From Acidobacteriota bacterium (lineage in GTDB: Bacteria > Acidobacteriota > UBA4820 > DSQY01), in contig JAKAKG010000185.1 of NCBI GenBank assembly GCA_021813555.1, forward strand, positions 1 to 37,229: a stretch of 37,229 bases of DNA. The letters run 5' to 3'. The translations under genes and the position numbers were made by a program. Positions 25,526-37,046 of this stretch are shown in pieces. The notes under the pieces were generated by a model. It did no database searches and was not told the DNA's origin. It saw only the letters and a program-made list of their open reading frames with translations. The first letter of the stretch is position 1; each line of letters starts with the position of its first letter.

Positions 25526-26821
25526 CTAATACAAACTCGTAATGCCCTTCTCGTCGGGCTCGAAGAGGACGCGGTAGAATTCCGTGGCGAACCGGTCCGT
25601 CATGCCCGCCAAAAAGTCCACGATGACCTGGAGCTTGCCCACAGGACCGGCGGCCGCGTCCAGCCGCTCCCGCGTCATCCTCGGCAGGAGGCGCGCCGAT
25701 TTGGACTTGGAGTCGAGAATGTCCCGCGTGAGCGTGTCGAAGAGCCGCTCCAAGATGCCAGCCGCTTTCACGGACATCCGTTCCACGACGGGATGAGTGT
25801 AGACCCGGTCGAAGAGAAACTCCCTGAGCAGGTTCACGGAGGCCGCCATCTCGTCCGAAAAGCGAACCACGGGCTCCCGCAGCGCCACGATCTGCTCGGC
25901 GCCCACGAAGCCCGACAGCCTGGCCGTGGATCCGTGGATCACATCGGTCATGAGGATGTCGATCATGTTTCTGACCAGGAGCCGGGCCCAGAGGATGCGC
26001 TCCCGGTCCCACCCGGGGCCCGCCGCCTGGGCGCGCTCCCACGCCTGCCTCAGAAGGGGGATGTCGAGGGCGGACAACTCCTCGACGGTGAGGAACCTCA
26101 CGCGCAGGGCATCTTCGAGGTCGTGGGTGACCCAGGCGATCTGGTCCGCCAGGTTCACGATCTGCGCCTCAGCCGTGCAACCCGCCGTGTCCAGGTAGAG
26201 GGCGGAGAGGCGCGCCGCTTCGGCAGGCTTTGCGGCCACTAGGGAATAGGGCAGGACGGGGTTGTCGAAGGCCGTGTGGTGCTTAAGAACGCCGTGGAGG
26301 GTCTGAAAGCTCAAGTTGAGCCCGGGAAAGGCGGGATAGCGCCGTTCCAACTCGTTGACGATGCGGAAGGATTGAAAATTCTGTTCGAAGGCCTTCCCTC
26401 CCTGGGGCCGCTTAAGTCCGATGGGGGGGGCTTCAAGGGCGCGCCCCAGCAGTTCGTCCAGGCACTCCTCGCCGCGGTGGCCGAAGGGCGGATGTCCAAG
26501 ATCGTGGGCGTAGGCCACGGCTTCGCAGAGGTCCTCGTTGGCCCCGAGAGCCCAGGCCAGACCCCTGGCCACCTGCGACACTTCGAGGGTGTGCGTGAGC
26601 CGCGTCCTGTAGAAATCGCCCTCGTGAACCACGAACACCTGAGTTTTGTATCCCAGGCGGCGGAATGCCTCCGAGTGGAGGAGGCGATCGCGGTCCTGCT
26701 GAAAATAGGTCCGCTCCACCGGGTGGGGCGCGGGGTACTCATGGCGAACCTCCCCCTGGCAGCGAACGGCCCAGGGCCCCAGAGTTCCGTTTCTTGACGC
26801 GCACGCCCTTCCGTGTTCCAT
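25526..26821 (-). CDS. dgt: dGTP triphosphohydrolase-family protein (HD domain)
   Basis: A 431-residue HD-domain enzyme of the dGTPase family, which hydrolyses dGTP or other dNTPs to the nucleoside and triphosphate. Motifs are RDRLLHSEAFRRLGYKTQVFV, RTRLTHTLEVSQVARGLA (metal histidine), AYAHDLGHPPFGHRGEECL (the HD pair), FEQNFQSFRIVNELERRYP and LADQIAWVTHDLEDA. The ATG at 26821 has GGGGAG about six bases before it; the upstream start in the ORF track lacks support. It follows the GGDEF gene by 44 bases and may share its transcript. A nucleotide-pool role is compatible with, but not linked to, the signalling genes upstream. Confidence 0.88.
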   Translation of the reverse strand: MEHGRACASRNGTLGPWAVRCQGEVRHEYPAPHPVERTYFQQDRDRLLHSEAFRRLGYKTQVFVVHEGDFYRTRLTHTLEVSQVARGLAWALGANEDLCEAVAYAHDLGHPPFGHRGEECLDELLGRALEAPPIGLKRPQGGKAFEQNFQSFRIVNELERRYPAFPGLNLSFQTLHGVLKHHTAFDNPVLPYSLVAAKPAEAARLSALYLDTAGCTAEAQIVNLADQIAWVTHDLEDALRVRFLTVEELSALDIPLLRQAWERAQAAGPGWDRERILWARLLVRNMIDILMTDVIHGSTARLSGFVGAEQIVALREPVVRFSDEMAASVNLLREFLFDRVYTHPVVERMSVKAAGILERLFDTLTRDILDSKSKSARLLPRMTRERLDAAAGPVGKLQVIVDFLAGMTDRFATEFYRVLFEPDEKGITSLY

Positions 26822-26865
26822 GCCCTGCTCCCCTCCCGAGGCCGAGATGACCACGCTTCCAGAAC

Positions 26866-27821
26866 CTAAACCGGGCCGGACCCGTCGTAACCGGCGTCCG
26901 GTGCTTCGTGCAAGTCCAAACCGCTGCTACAAACTCGGTCGCGCCCCGCGTTCTTGGCCTTATAGAGGGCCCGGTCCGCCGCCTCAAGCACCCCTTCCGG
27001 CGAGGAGGGAGCGCCGCCCCGGAGTACCGAAACGCCAAGGCTGATGGTGACTCGAAGTTCCCTGTCCCCTTCGGAGACAGGCGCTGAAGCAACGGAATCC
27101 CTGATGCGCTCGGCCACGGCGAGGGCGTGGGAACCGTCGGTGACGGGCATGAGGACGAGGAACTCCTCGCCCCCGTACCGTCCCACCACGTCGTACGGCC
27201 GACACGCGGCCCTGATGGCGCCGGCCACGCGCTTGAGGACCAAGTCACCGGCGGCGTGTCCAAGAGAGTCGTTCACCGCCTTGAAGTGATCAATGTCTAC
27301 CATGAGGACTCCCAGGGGAAGGCCCGTCCTGGATGTCCTGGCGTGTTCTTCACGGAGGCGGGCGAGAATGGCGCCGTGGTTGAGCAGGCCCGTCAGTTCA
27401 TCCGTGAGGGCGAGGGTCCGCAGCATGGCGTTGGCCGAGAGGAGGCCTTGCGAGAAACCCACCATCCGTTCACCCACCCGCAGGCGAGCGCGCAGTTCCA
27501 CGTGGTCGAAGGGCTTGGCCACATAGTCGTCGGCCCCCGCCTCAAGGCCCGCCGCCAAGTCTTCCTTGCGGTTCTTGGAGGTGAGGAGGATGACGTAGAC
27601 GTAGTCCTCCCGCCCCACCGCCCTGAGCCGCCGGCACACCTCGGCCCCGTCCAGCTTGGGCATCATCCAGTCCAGGACCGCCAGGCGCGGGCCGTCGGGC
27701 CGCGCGAGAATGTCCAAGGCCCCCTCACCGTCCTCGGCTTCCATGACCTTGTAGCCCCATCGGCGGAGCTGGCTTTCCATGAGGCGCCTGGTGACCCGGT
27801 CGTCGTCGGCCAGGAGAATTT

Positions 27822-27825
<4 letters not shown>
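26866..27825 (-). CDS. Response regulator diguanylate cyclase (REC-GGDEF)
   Basis: A 319-residue protein. The receiver (residues ~1-120) has the acidic pocket LLADDDRV, the phosphoacceptor Asp in LAVLDWMMPKLDG, the Thr/Ser site in ILLTSKNRK and the Lys in VAKPFD. The GGDEF domain (~150-310) starts DELTGLLNHGAILARL and has the active-site loop RYGGEEFLVLMP (GGEEF, compatible with activity) and the metal-site motif VDIDHFKAVND. It should make cyclic di-GMP when phosphorylated. No clear RxxD product-inhibition site was seen. The GTG at 27825 is chosen because it overlaps the kinase stop (GTGA) and has GGAGGG seven bases upstream; the ATG at 27840 has no such site. Confidence 0.9.
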
Positions 27826-31883
<4,058 letters not shown>

Positions 31884-32061
31884 GGCGTGCAATCCTTTGC
31901 GCCCCTTCCGCCGAGTCCCGGCCTTGGCCGTGGAGCCCGGGCATGAGCTCCAAGCCCTTCTCGCCTTGCTCTCTCGCGCCAAGTATATTATGTTCGCATG
32001 GGGACGGCAATTTGCACGCACCCCGCCTCGGCGGCTTCATGCCATCGTTCGAGAGGGCCCC

Positions 32062-32733
32062 ATGACGCAGGATTTTTCGCTCGTGCCCGATGAGGAAAAC
32101 GCGGTTCCGTGCCCCGCTTGCGGGCATCGTTACGACGGCGCCTCGGTGGAGTTCTGCACCTGCCTCGCCTCGACGCCGAGCCCCGTGTGCCCCGAATGCG
32201 GCAAGTGCCTGTGCCAACTGCCCAAGGAGGTTCAGCAGGCCTTTTGGGAGAAAGCCCCACCCGTCCTGTTCCGCCGGAAGATGGCCCAACGGGCCGAGAG
32301 GACGAAGGTTTCTCCGGTCCGCGCCGGCCAAGTTCTCAAGCGTCCCCTGGTTCTCGTAGCCGAGGACGAAGCCGTGACGCTCAGGGTGGCTCAACGCGTC
32401 CTTGAAAAGATGGGCTACGGCGTGCTCGTGGCCGAACGCGGGGACGAGGCGTACAGGCTCGCGTGCGAGCACCTTCCGGACATCGTCCTCACGGATGCCC
32501 TCATGCCCAAGCTGGACGGCCGCGAGCTTTGCCTGCGGCTGAAGCAGTCGCCCGCCACGGCCTTCATCAAGGTCGTAGTCATGACGGGGCTCTTTACCAA
32601 GTTTCAGAACAAATCCGAGGCCATCCTCGAGTTCAAGGCCGACGGGTTTCTCAAGAAACCCGTAGATTTCGATGAGCTGAGGCGCGTACTCGAATCCTTG
32701 GTCCCTCCGCCTCCCGGCGCCTCGCCGGCCTGA
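32062..32733 (+). CDS. Cys-rich N-terminus plus single receiver domain protein
   Basis: A 223-residue protein divergent from the hybrid kinase. Residues 17-51 contain eight cysteines in a zinc-ribbon-like arrangement (CPACGH, then CTC, then CPECGKCLC), though the middle pair is unusual. A complete receiver follows (~95-215): VLVAEDEAV, phosphoacceptor Asp in IVLTDALMPKLDG, VVVMTGLF and the Lys in FLKKPVD. No output domain follows the receiver, so it may act by protein contact or bind metal or nucleic acid through its N-terminus. The ATG at 32062 has AGAGGG upstream; the earlier ORF-track start extends through the intergenic region without support. Confidence 0.8.
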   Translation: MTQDFSLVPDEENAVPCPACGHRYDGASVEFCTCLASTPSPVCPECGKCLCQLPKEVQQAFWEKAPPVLFRRKMAQRAERTKVSPVRAGQVLKRPLVLVAEDEAVTLRVAQRVLEKMGYGVLVAERGDEAYRLACEHLPDIVLTDALMPKLDGRELCLRLKQSPATAFIKVVVMTGLFTKFQNKSEAILEFKADGFLKKPVDFDELRRVLESLVPPPPGASPA

Positions 32734-32768
32734 CCCACCACGCCCGCACTAAGGCGAAGCCTCGTCGC

Positions 32769-33611
32769 TCAATGGAGGTGATCCTTCCCTTCCCCGTGAG
32801 CGTGGTCGTGCGTTCGCGTGTGCTGGTGCGGATGGGAATGGACCATCGCCCCGTGGCGGTGCCTGTGAGCATGGATGAGGTTCACCGAGAGAAGGAGGTC
32901 TGTATCTCCCAAGGCCCGCTCCGTGGGCAGATCGGCCGCGATCCGGTGATCTTCCCCCAGAACCAGAACGCGGTCCGCGATGTGCGGCAGGAGTTCCAAG
33001 TCGTGCGTCGCGGTGACAAGGGTCAAGCCTCCCCTGCCGTGCAAATCGTCGAGCAGTTCGAGGAGCATTCCCTGGCTTCTCGGATCCAATCCGGCGGTGG
33101 GTTCGTCCAGGAGAAGGACCACGGGGGAGAGGATCAGAAGAGAAGCGAGGGCAACCTTCTTTTTCTCTCCCGAGCTGAGGCCGTGCGGAGGCCGGTCCCT
33201 GAGGTGGGCGATCCCCAGAAGGCCGAGGGTGTCGCCCACGCGCCGCAGGATTTCCTCCTCCTTCCAGCCCATCTGGAGGGGCCCGAAGGCCAGTTCCTCC
33301 TCCACGGAAGGGCAGAAGAGTTGAGCATCAGAGTTCTGGAACAGGAATCCCGCCCTTTTCCTAAACAGGGGCCCGAAAGGAGGCCTCTCCACGGCCTCCG
33401 GGGTGAGGCGCTGGCCGAAGGCCCGCACCTCTCCTGATTGGGCAAAGTAGAGGCCATCCATCAGGTGGAGAAGAGTGGACTTGCCGCTGCCGTTGGCTCC
33501 CAGGACGGCGAGGCGTTCCCCTTCCCCAACGTCGAACGTGGCGTCTCGCAGGCTGGGCTCCCGCCCCGGGTACGCGAAGCTCACGCCGCGGAAATCGAAA
33601 ACCTTGTCCAA
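32769..33611 (-). CDS. nikO: ECF-type nickel transporter ATPase with His-rich tail
   Basis: The ATPase of a NikMNQO/CbiMNQO metal importer. Walker A is GANGSGKST (residues 38-46), the Q-loop FLFQNSDAQLFCPSVEEELAFGP is diagnostic of ECF/CbiO ATPases, the signature is GLSSGEKKKVALAS, and Walker B is VVLLLDEPTAGLDP. The last ~34 residues hold 13 histidines (HAHRHRHG...HSHPHQH...HDHAHG), probably a metal-binding tail. The start is TTG at 33611, with GAGGAGG five bases upstream; the longer ORF-track frame runs into nikQ. Nickel rather than cobalt is inferred from nikR at the head of the operon. Confidence 0.88.
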   Translation of the reverse strand: MDKVFDFRGVSFAYPGREPSLRDATFDVGEGERLAVLGANGSGKSTLLHLMDGLYFAQSGEVRAFGQRLTPEAVERPPFGPLFRKRAGFLFQNSDAQLFCPSVEEELAFGPLQMGWKEEEILRRVGDTLGLLGIAHLRDRPPHGLSSGEKKKVALASLLILSPVVLLLDEPTAGLDPRSQGMLLELLDDLHGRGGLTLVTATHDLELLPHIADRVLVLGEDHRIAADLPTERALGDTDLLLSVNLIHAHRHRHGAMVHSHPHQHTRTHDHAHGEGKDHLH

Positions 33612-33624
33612 CGTGCCCTCCTCC

Positions 33625-34545
33625 TCATCCCAGCGCCAGAAGCCCCGCCCCGAAGGCGAGGCACCCCGCGACGAAGGCTCCGTCCCGCCATGACCAGCGC
33701 CCCTGCCTGAGGGTGTGAACCTCGCCCGTATAGCCTCGCGACACCATGGCCTCGGCCACCGAGTCGGCCAAGGTCCGGCTGCGGCGGTAGAGCTCACCCA
33801 TGCTGGCGGCGGCCCACGCCTGTTCGCGTCTCACGCTCACCCCACCCAGGGAGCGGCTCAGCTTTGCCAAATGGATTTCCTCAGCGCATCGAACGAGGAG
33901 GTCAAGGTAGCGGGTCATCATGGCCGCTACCATGACGAAGGCGGCGGGAACGCCAAGGCCCCTGAGCCCTTTGAACAGATCTTGAGGTCTGGTGGCCGCG
34001 GCGAGAACGGAAGCGAGGGACACGCAGGCGGCGCTGCGGAGGGCGAACCGGGACGCCACGAACAGGCCGCGATCGGTCACGGTGAGGAACTCGGGCACGC
34101 GCCACGGGCCCCAATGGCCTCCTCCGAGATGGCACAGGACCACCAGGGGGGCGCCCTCCGTCACCACATTGAAGGAGGCGGGAACCGCCAGGGCCAGCGT
34201 GAAGGCGGGCACGGCCAGCAGGGCGAGGGCCACGCGGCGGATGTCGATGCCTCCGAACAGGGCCAGTGCCCACGCGGCCCCTACGCAAAGAGCGAGGGGC
34301 ACGAGGGTCGTGACCAGGGTGGCGATCACGAGGATGAACAGGAGGCCGAGCACCTTGGCGCGGGCGTCGATACGGCCCAGCCAGCCCCGCCTGCCCGCGG
34401 GAAGGCCGTCGTCCAGCAGGGCCGCGGCGATCCCCACGATCCCTCCCAAGCCTCGCCGCACCGCGCGGGAGACTCGTGGACCCTTGAGAACCGGAAGCGC
34501 CGTCCCCTCGTCGGAACGTGCCATCCACTCAGGAAGCGATCCCAT
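33625..34545 (-). CDS. nikQ: ECF-type nickel transporter transmembrane (T) component
   Basis: A 306-residue membrane protein of the CbiQ/EcfT family. It has about five to six membrane segments (from KVLGLLFILVIATLVTTLVPLALC onward) and the coupling-helix signature ARG-type pattern near RYLDLLVRCAEEIHLAKLSRSLG. It couples ATP hydrolysis by NikO to the substrate-binding NikMN. The ATG at 34545 has AAGGAG about five bases upstream and overlaps the nikMN stop by 17 bases, indicating translational coupling. The first ~60 residues are longer and more charged than in many homologues. Confidence 0.85.
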   Translation of the reverse strand: MGSLPEWMARSDEGTALPVLKGPRVSRAVRRGLGGIVGIAAALLDDGLPAGRRGWLGRIDARAKVLGLLFILVIATLVTTLVPLALCVGAAWALALFGGIDIRRVALALLAVPAFTLALAVPASFNVVTEGAPLVVLCHLGGGHWGPWRVPEFLTVTDRGLFVASRFALRSAACVSLASVLAAATRPQDLFKGLRGLGVPAAFVMVAAMMTRYLDLLVRCAEEIHLAKLSRSLGGVSVRREQAWAAASMGELYRRSRTLADSVAEAMVSRGYTGEVHTLRQGRWSWRDGAFVAGCLAFGAGLLALG

Positions 34546-35578
34546 CGGTCTCCTTGCCTGATAGCCACCGGCGGGCGATCCAGACCAGCCCCGCTACGGC
34601 GAGAACGCCCAGGGCTCCCGAAAGGATATACCACCCACTGAGTACGGGCAGGGCAGCTTCTTCGGCCCCTCGGGGAGCGTAATCCGGCATGGGCGCATGC
34701 CACAGAGCCGCCACCTTGCCGAACCCCGCCGGAAGGTAGCCGGCCAGCTCCGTAAGACGGTCCCCGCCCCACTCGCCCCAGGCGTCCCCAGCGCCGAGTT
34801 TGGCGGGGATCATGAGGCCGAGGGGAGTGAGCAGGACGAGCGCCGCCACGCCGAGGGCCAGCTTCTTCCATAGGGGCCTGCCTCCCGGGGCCGGCGACGG
34901 CGCCAAGGCGCATTCTAGGAGCGACGGTTCGCTCTTGGACAGGTAGGCCACCACCAAACCCGTCACCACCGCTTCCACCACGCCGAAGAGCAGGAGATGT
35001 TCGATCGCCATGGCCGGCAGGGCAATGTGCAGGCCGAAGGGACAGTAAAGGGCACGCCCGGCCGCGTCGTGGGCGAGTGCGGGCTGGATGCCGAACATGA
35101 ACGCGGCGCTCAGGGCGGCGGCGTTGAGGCCCACGTAACCGCCGAGAGCGGCCGCCACCCATCGCCGCTTCGAGGCTGCTGGCGATCTTCCGGCGATCAG
35201 ACGATAGGTCCACCATCCCGTGAAGGGCATGATGACCGCCATGTTGAGGCAGTTGGCGCCAAAGGCCGTAATCCCGCCATCCCCGAACAGGAGGGCCTGC
35301 ACGGCCAGGGCCACGGATACCGCCACCACGGCTGCCCAGGGCCCCAGAAGGATGGCCACCAGAACCGCGCCGACGGCATGGCCCGTGGTACCTCCAGGAA
35401 CGGGGACGTTGAACATCATGACGACGAAGGTGAACGCCGCCCCCAAGGCCATCAAGGGCACTTGCCGCAAGCGCAGCGTGGTCCTCACCTTGTGCGACGC
35501 CCACGCCCACACGGGCGCCATCACGCCGAAGGCCGTTACGTAGGTCTGCGGACCAAGGTAGCCATCTGGGATGTGCAT
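34529..35578 (-). CDS. nikM: ECF-type nickel transporter substrate-binding membrane protein, NikM-NikN fusion
   Basis: A 349-residue membrane protein. It starts MHIPDGYLGP, the NikM/CbiM N-terminus whose Met1-His2 end forms the metal site. Residues ~1-220 carry the NikM membrane segments (NVPVPGGTTGHAVGAVLVAI, FGANCLNMAVIMPF, PFGLHIALPAMAIEHLLLFG). The C-terminal ~100 residues look like NikN/PDGLE (LGAGDAWGEWGGDRL, WHAPMPDYAPRG, SGWYILSGALGVL), so M and N are fused, as in many nickel systems. GGAGGAG lies five bases before the ATG at 35578. Nickel is inferred from nikR in the operon; cobalt is the alternative. Confidence 0.88.
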   Translation of the reverse strand: MHIPDGYLGPQTYVTAFGVMAPVWAWASHKVRTTLRLRQVPLMALGAAFTFVVMMFNVPVPGGTTGHAVGAVLVAILLGPWAAVVAVSVALAVQALLFGDGGITAFGANCLNMAVIMPFTGWWTYRLIAGRSPAASKRRWVAAALGGYVGLNAAALSAAFMFGIQPALAHDAAGRALYCPFGLHIALPAMAIEHLLLFGVVEAVVTGLVVAYLSKSEPSLLECALAPSPAPGGRPLWKKLALGVAALVLLTPLGLMIPAKLGAGDAWGEWGGDRLTELAGYLPAGFGKVAALWHAPMPDYAPRGAEEAALPVLSGWYILSGALGVLAVAGLVWIARRWLSGKETDGIAS

Positions 35579-35592
35579 CGCCGCTCCTCCTA

Positions 35593-36291
35593 TCAGCCCT
35601 TGCCTCGCCGAAACGCCCCCGTGAAAATCACGTGCACCACCGCCACGGGCGGACCACCGGCATTGGGCCACTGGGCTCCCAGTAAGACCTGCCAGCCGCC
35701 CCCCATCCAGCTCACGCCGGCCGAGGCGGAGTTTTGATCGCCCGAGGTATAGTCCGCCATGATCTGCCACCGCTCTCCCAGGGTCTTGTCCAGCCCGGCG
35801 AACCACGCGTTGCGGCGGCCGTCGTGTTCATGCTGGATTCCCGCGTGGGTCCGGAGCGCGCCCCAATCTTTCGTGGCTACCACGTAGAATACCGGTGTGA
35901 AGCGCTCGCCTAAGTTCTGGACGCCTGCCGCCATGGCAAAGCCCTTGGCGTCCCTCTTTACGAGGATGTATTTGGCGTTGAAAAGAGCCCTGTTTTCCAC
36001 GGGGCCGCTGGTGGCGTCCACGTCCACGCCCAACTCTAATCTTTCCCCGAATCCGAATTCAGTGTTGATGATGAGCTGGTCCGTATGCAGCGCCCTCGAA
36101 TACCCCTGCCACTGCAAATCGAGGGCCCACACATACGGGCCCGTAACGTCGGCGGTGGGAATGAGGACGAGGCCACTGTAGCAAGCCCACGAGGGACGGG
36201 CCGATCCGAACGCCGCGAGGATCACGGCCACGGAGAGTAGTACACATCTTAGATTTGTGCTACCCGTGGATAAAGTGCCCCACCTCTTCAT
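35593..36291 (-). CDS. Predicted outer-membrane beta-barrel protein in the nickel operon
   Basis: A 232-residue exported protein that I do not recognise as a named family. A signal peptide ends near SARPSWA (residue ~36). The rest alternates hydrophobic and polar residues with many aromatic ends (VWALDLQWQGYSR, TEFGFGERLELGVDVDA, WQIMADYTSGDQNSASAGVSW), as in small beta-barrels, and it lacks long helices. It lies 14 bases after nikR and 14 bases before nikMN on the same strand, so it is almost certainly co-transcribed and under NikR control. A role in nickel passage across, or sensing at, the outer membrane is inferred from position only. GGGGGCGGA precedes the ATG. Confidence 0.7.
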   Translation of the reverse strand: MKRWGTLSTGSTNLRCVLLSVAVILAAFGSARPSWACYSGLVLIPTADVTGPYVWALDLQWQGYSRALHTDQLIINTEFGFGERLELGVDVDATSGPVENRALFNAKYILVKRDAKGFAMAAGVQNLGERFTPVFYVVATKDWGALRTHAGIQHEHDGRRNAWFAGLDKTLGERWQIMADYTSGDQNSASAGVSWMGGGWQVLLGAQWPNAGGPPVAVVHVIFTGAFRRGKG

Positions 36292-36305
36292 TCCGCCCCC
36301 TGGCT

Positions 36306-36722
36306 TTAAAGAGATTGGCCCGTCGTGGTGGCGATGGTTCCGCCGTGCTTGACGCCTTTGGTGCTCACGAGCGTGTCGGCGATTCGCTTTACCAGCACGC
36401 TCTTGCCTCTCATGATGATGACTTCGAGGCAGTTATGCGCGTCGAGGTGAACGTGCGTCGTGCTGATGATGGTGGTGTGATGTTGGTGTTGAAGGTCCGC
36501 CAGCGTGTCGGCAAGATGATGTTCGTGGTGCTCGTAGACGATGCTCACGGTGGCCACCACCTCGGCGCGGGGATCGGCCCATTCATCACGAACGAGCTCC
36601 TTTCGTACCAGATCGCGAATCGCTTCCGACCGAGAGGCGTAGCTGCGCTCTTCCACCAGCGAGTCTAGCCCCCTGAGCAACTCCTCCTCCATCGACACGC
36701 CAAATCTCTCCAAACCGGCCAT
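36306..36722 (-). CDS. nikR: Nickel-responsive transcriptional regulator NikR
   Basis: A 138-residue ribbon-helix-helix repressor with a C-terminal ACT-like nickel-binding domain. The RHH part is LERFGVSMEEELLRGLDSLV to RSEAIRDLVRKEL. The high-affinity nickel ligands match E. coli NikR H76, H87, H89 and C95 in spacing: His79, His90, His92 and Cys98 (in TTHVHLDAHNCLEV). The C-terminal KGVKHGG is also typical. It heads the operon with the outer-membrane protein and nikMN-Q-O, and a perfect palindrome sits 11 bases before its ATG. It should repress the operon, including itself, when nickel is plentiful. Confidence 0.95.
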   Translation of the reverse strand: MAGLERFGVSMEEELLRGLDSLVEERSYASRSEAIRDLVRKELVRDEWADPRAEVVATVSIVYEHHEHHLADTLADLQHQHHTTIISTTHVHLDAHNCLEVIIMRGKSVLVKRIADTLVSTKGVKHGGTIATTTGQSL

Positions 36723-36732
36723 CGCGCCCTCC

Positions 36733-36759
36733 GTGCTACTATGCTTACTTTAGTAGCAC
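36733..36759. promoter_or_regulatory. NikR operator: perfect 9-bp inverted repeat
   Basis: GTGCTACTA, nine bases, TAGTAGCAC form a perfect palindrome 11 bases upstream of the nikR ATG. Written as GTGCTAC-N13-GTAGCAC it fits the GTG-TA...TA-CAC NikR operator form reported for bacteria outside the enterics. It covers the predicted -10 of the nikR promoter. Confidence 0.8.
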
Positions 36760-36778
36760 GATCTTTTGCGCCAGTCAA
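36750..36778 (-). promoter_or_regulatory. Promoter of the nikR-nikMNQO operon
   Basis: On the minus strand TTGACT (36773-36778) is followed after 17 bases by TACTAA (36750-36755). The -35 is good and the -10 weak. The -10 lies inside the NikR palindrome, and part of the -35 belongs to the first copy of the 40-bp repeat that begins at 36775. Confidence 0.5.
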
Positions 36779-36967
36779 GGCCGCTTACGGGTTCCGGGGC
36801 GGGGCCCTCGCCTTATCTTTAGCCTCCCCTTCCCACACGTGTGCGCTCCGCTGCAAGCAGCCCTTCGGCGGAACAGCGCCAGGTCTTGATTCTAAGGAGC
36901 CCCCGAGGCAGACCTCCGAAGGAGTCCGGGAGGCGCCTCCCTTCGACTCCCGCCCAACCATGCCCTT

Positions 36968-37012
36968 AAAACCCGAGAGCGGGAGGGACTGGCCCTCCCG
37001 CTCTCGGGTTTT
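36968..37012 (-). terminator. Very strong hairpin terminator (20-bp perfect stem)
   Basis: AAAACCCGAGAGCGGGAGGG, a five-base loop, then its exact complement ending CTCTCGGGTTTT. The stem is perfect over 20 bp and flanked by A and T tracts, so it could act on either strand. On the minus strand it directly follows the CCA end of the tmRNA-like sequence, as a stable-RNA terminator would. Confidence 0.7.
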
Positions 37013-37046
37013 GGTGGAGGCGGCGGGAGTCAACCCTACGCGGCCT
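37012..37046 (-). other. Sequence resembling a tmRNA (ssrA) 3' end
   Basis: On the minus strand GGCCGCGTAGGGTTGACTCC leads into CCGCCGCCTCCACCA. This is close to the usual tmRNA end GCGGGTTCGACTCCCGCC...ACCA, with A as discriminator and CCA encoded, and a terminator follows at once. The T-loop lacks one base (GGTTGAC for GGTTCGAC), and no alanyl 5' half or tag reading frame was found upstream within the window. It is therefore a remnant, an attachment-site duplicate or a diverged copy rather than a proven gene. Confidence 0.35.

Noticed and set aside
36785-37033. Small ORF (82 residues) in the terminal repeat region
   Set aside because: Covers the perfect hairpin and repeat blocks; no ribosome site or family features.
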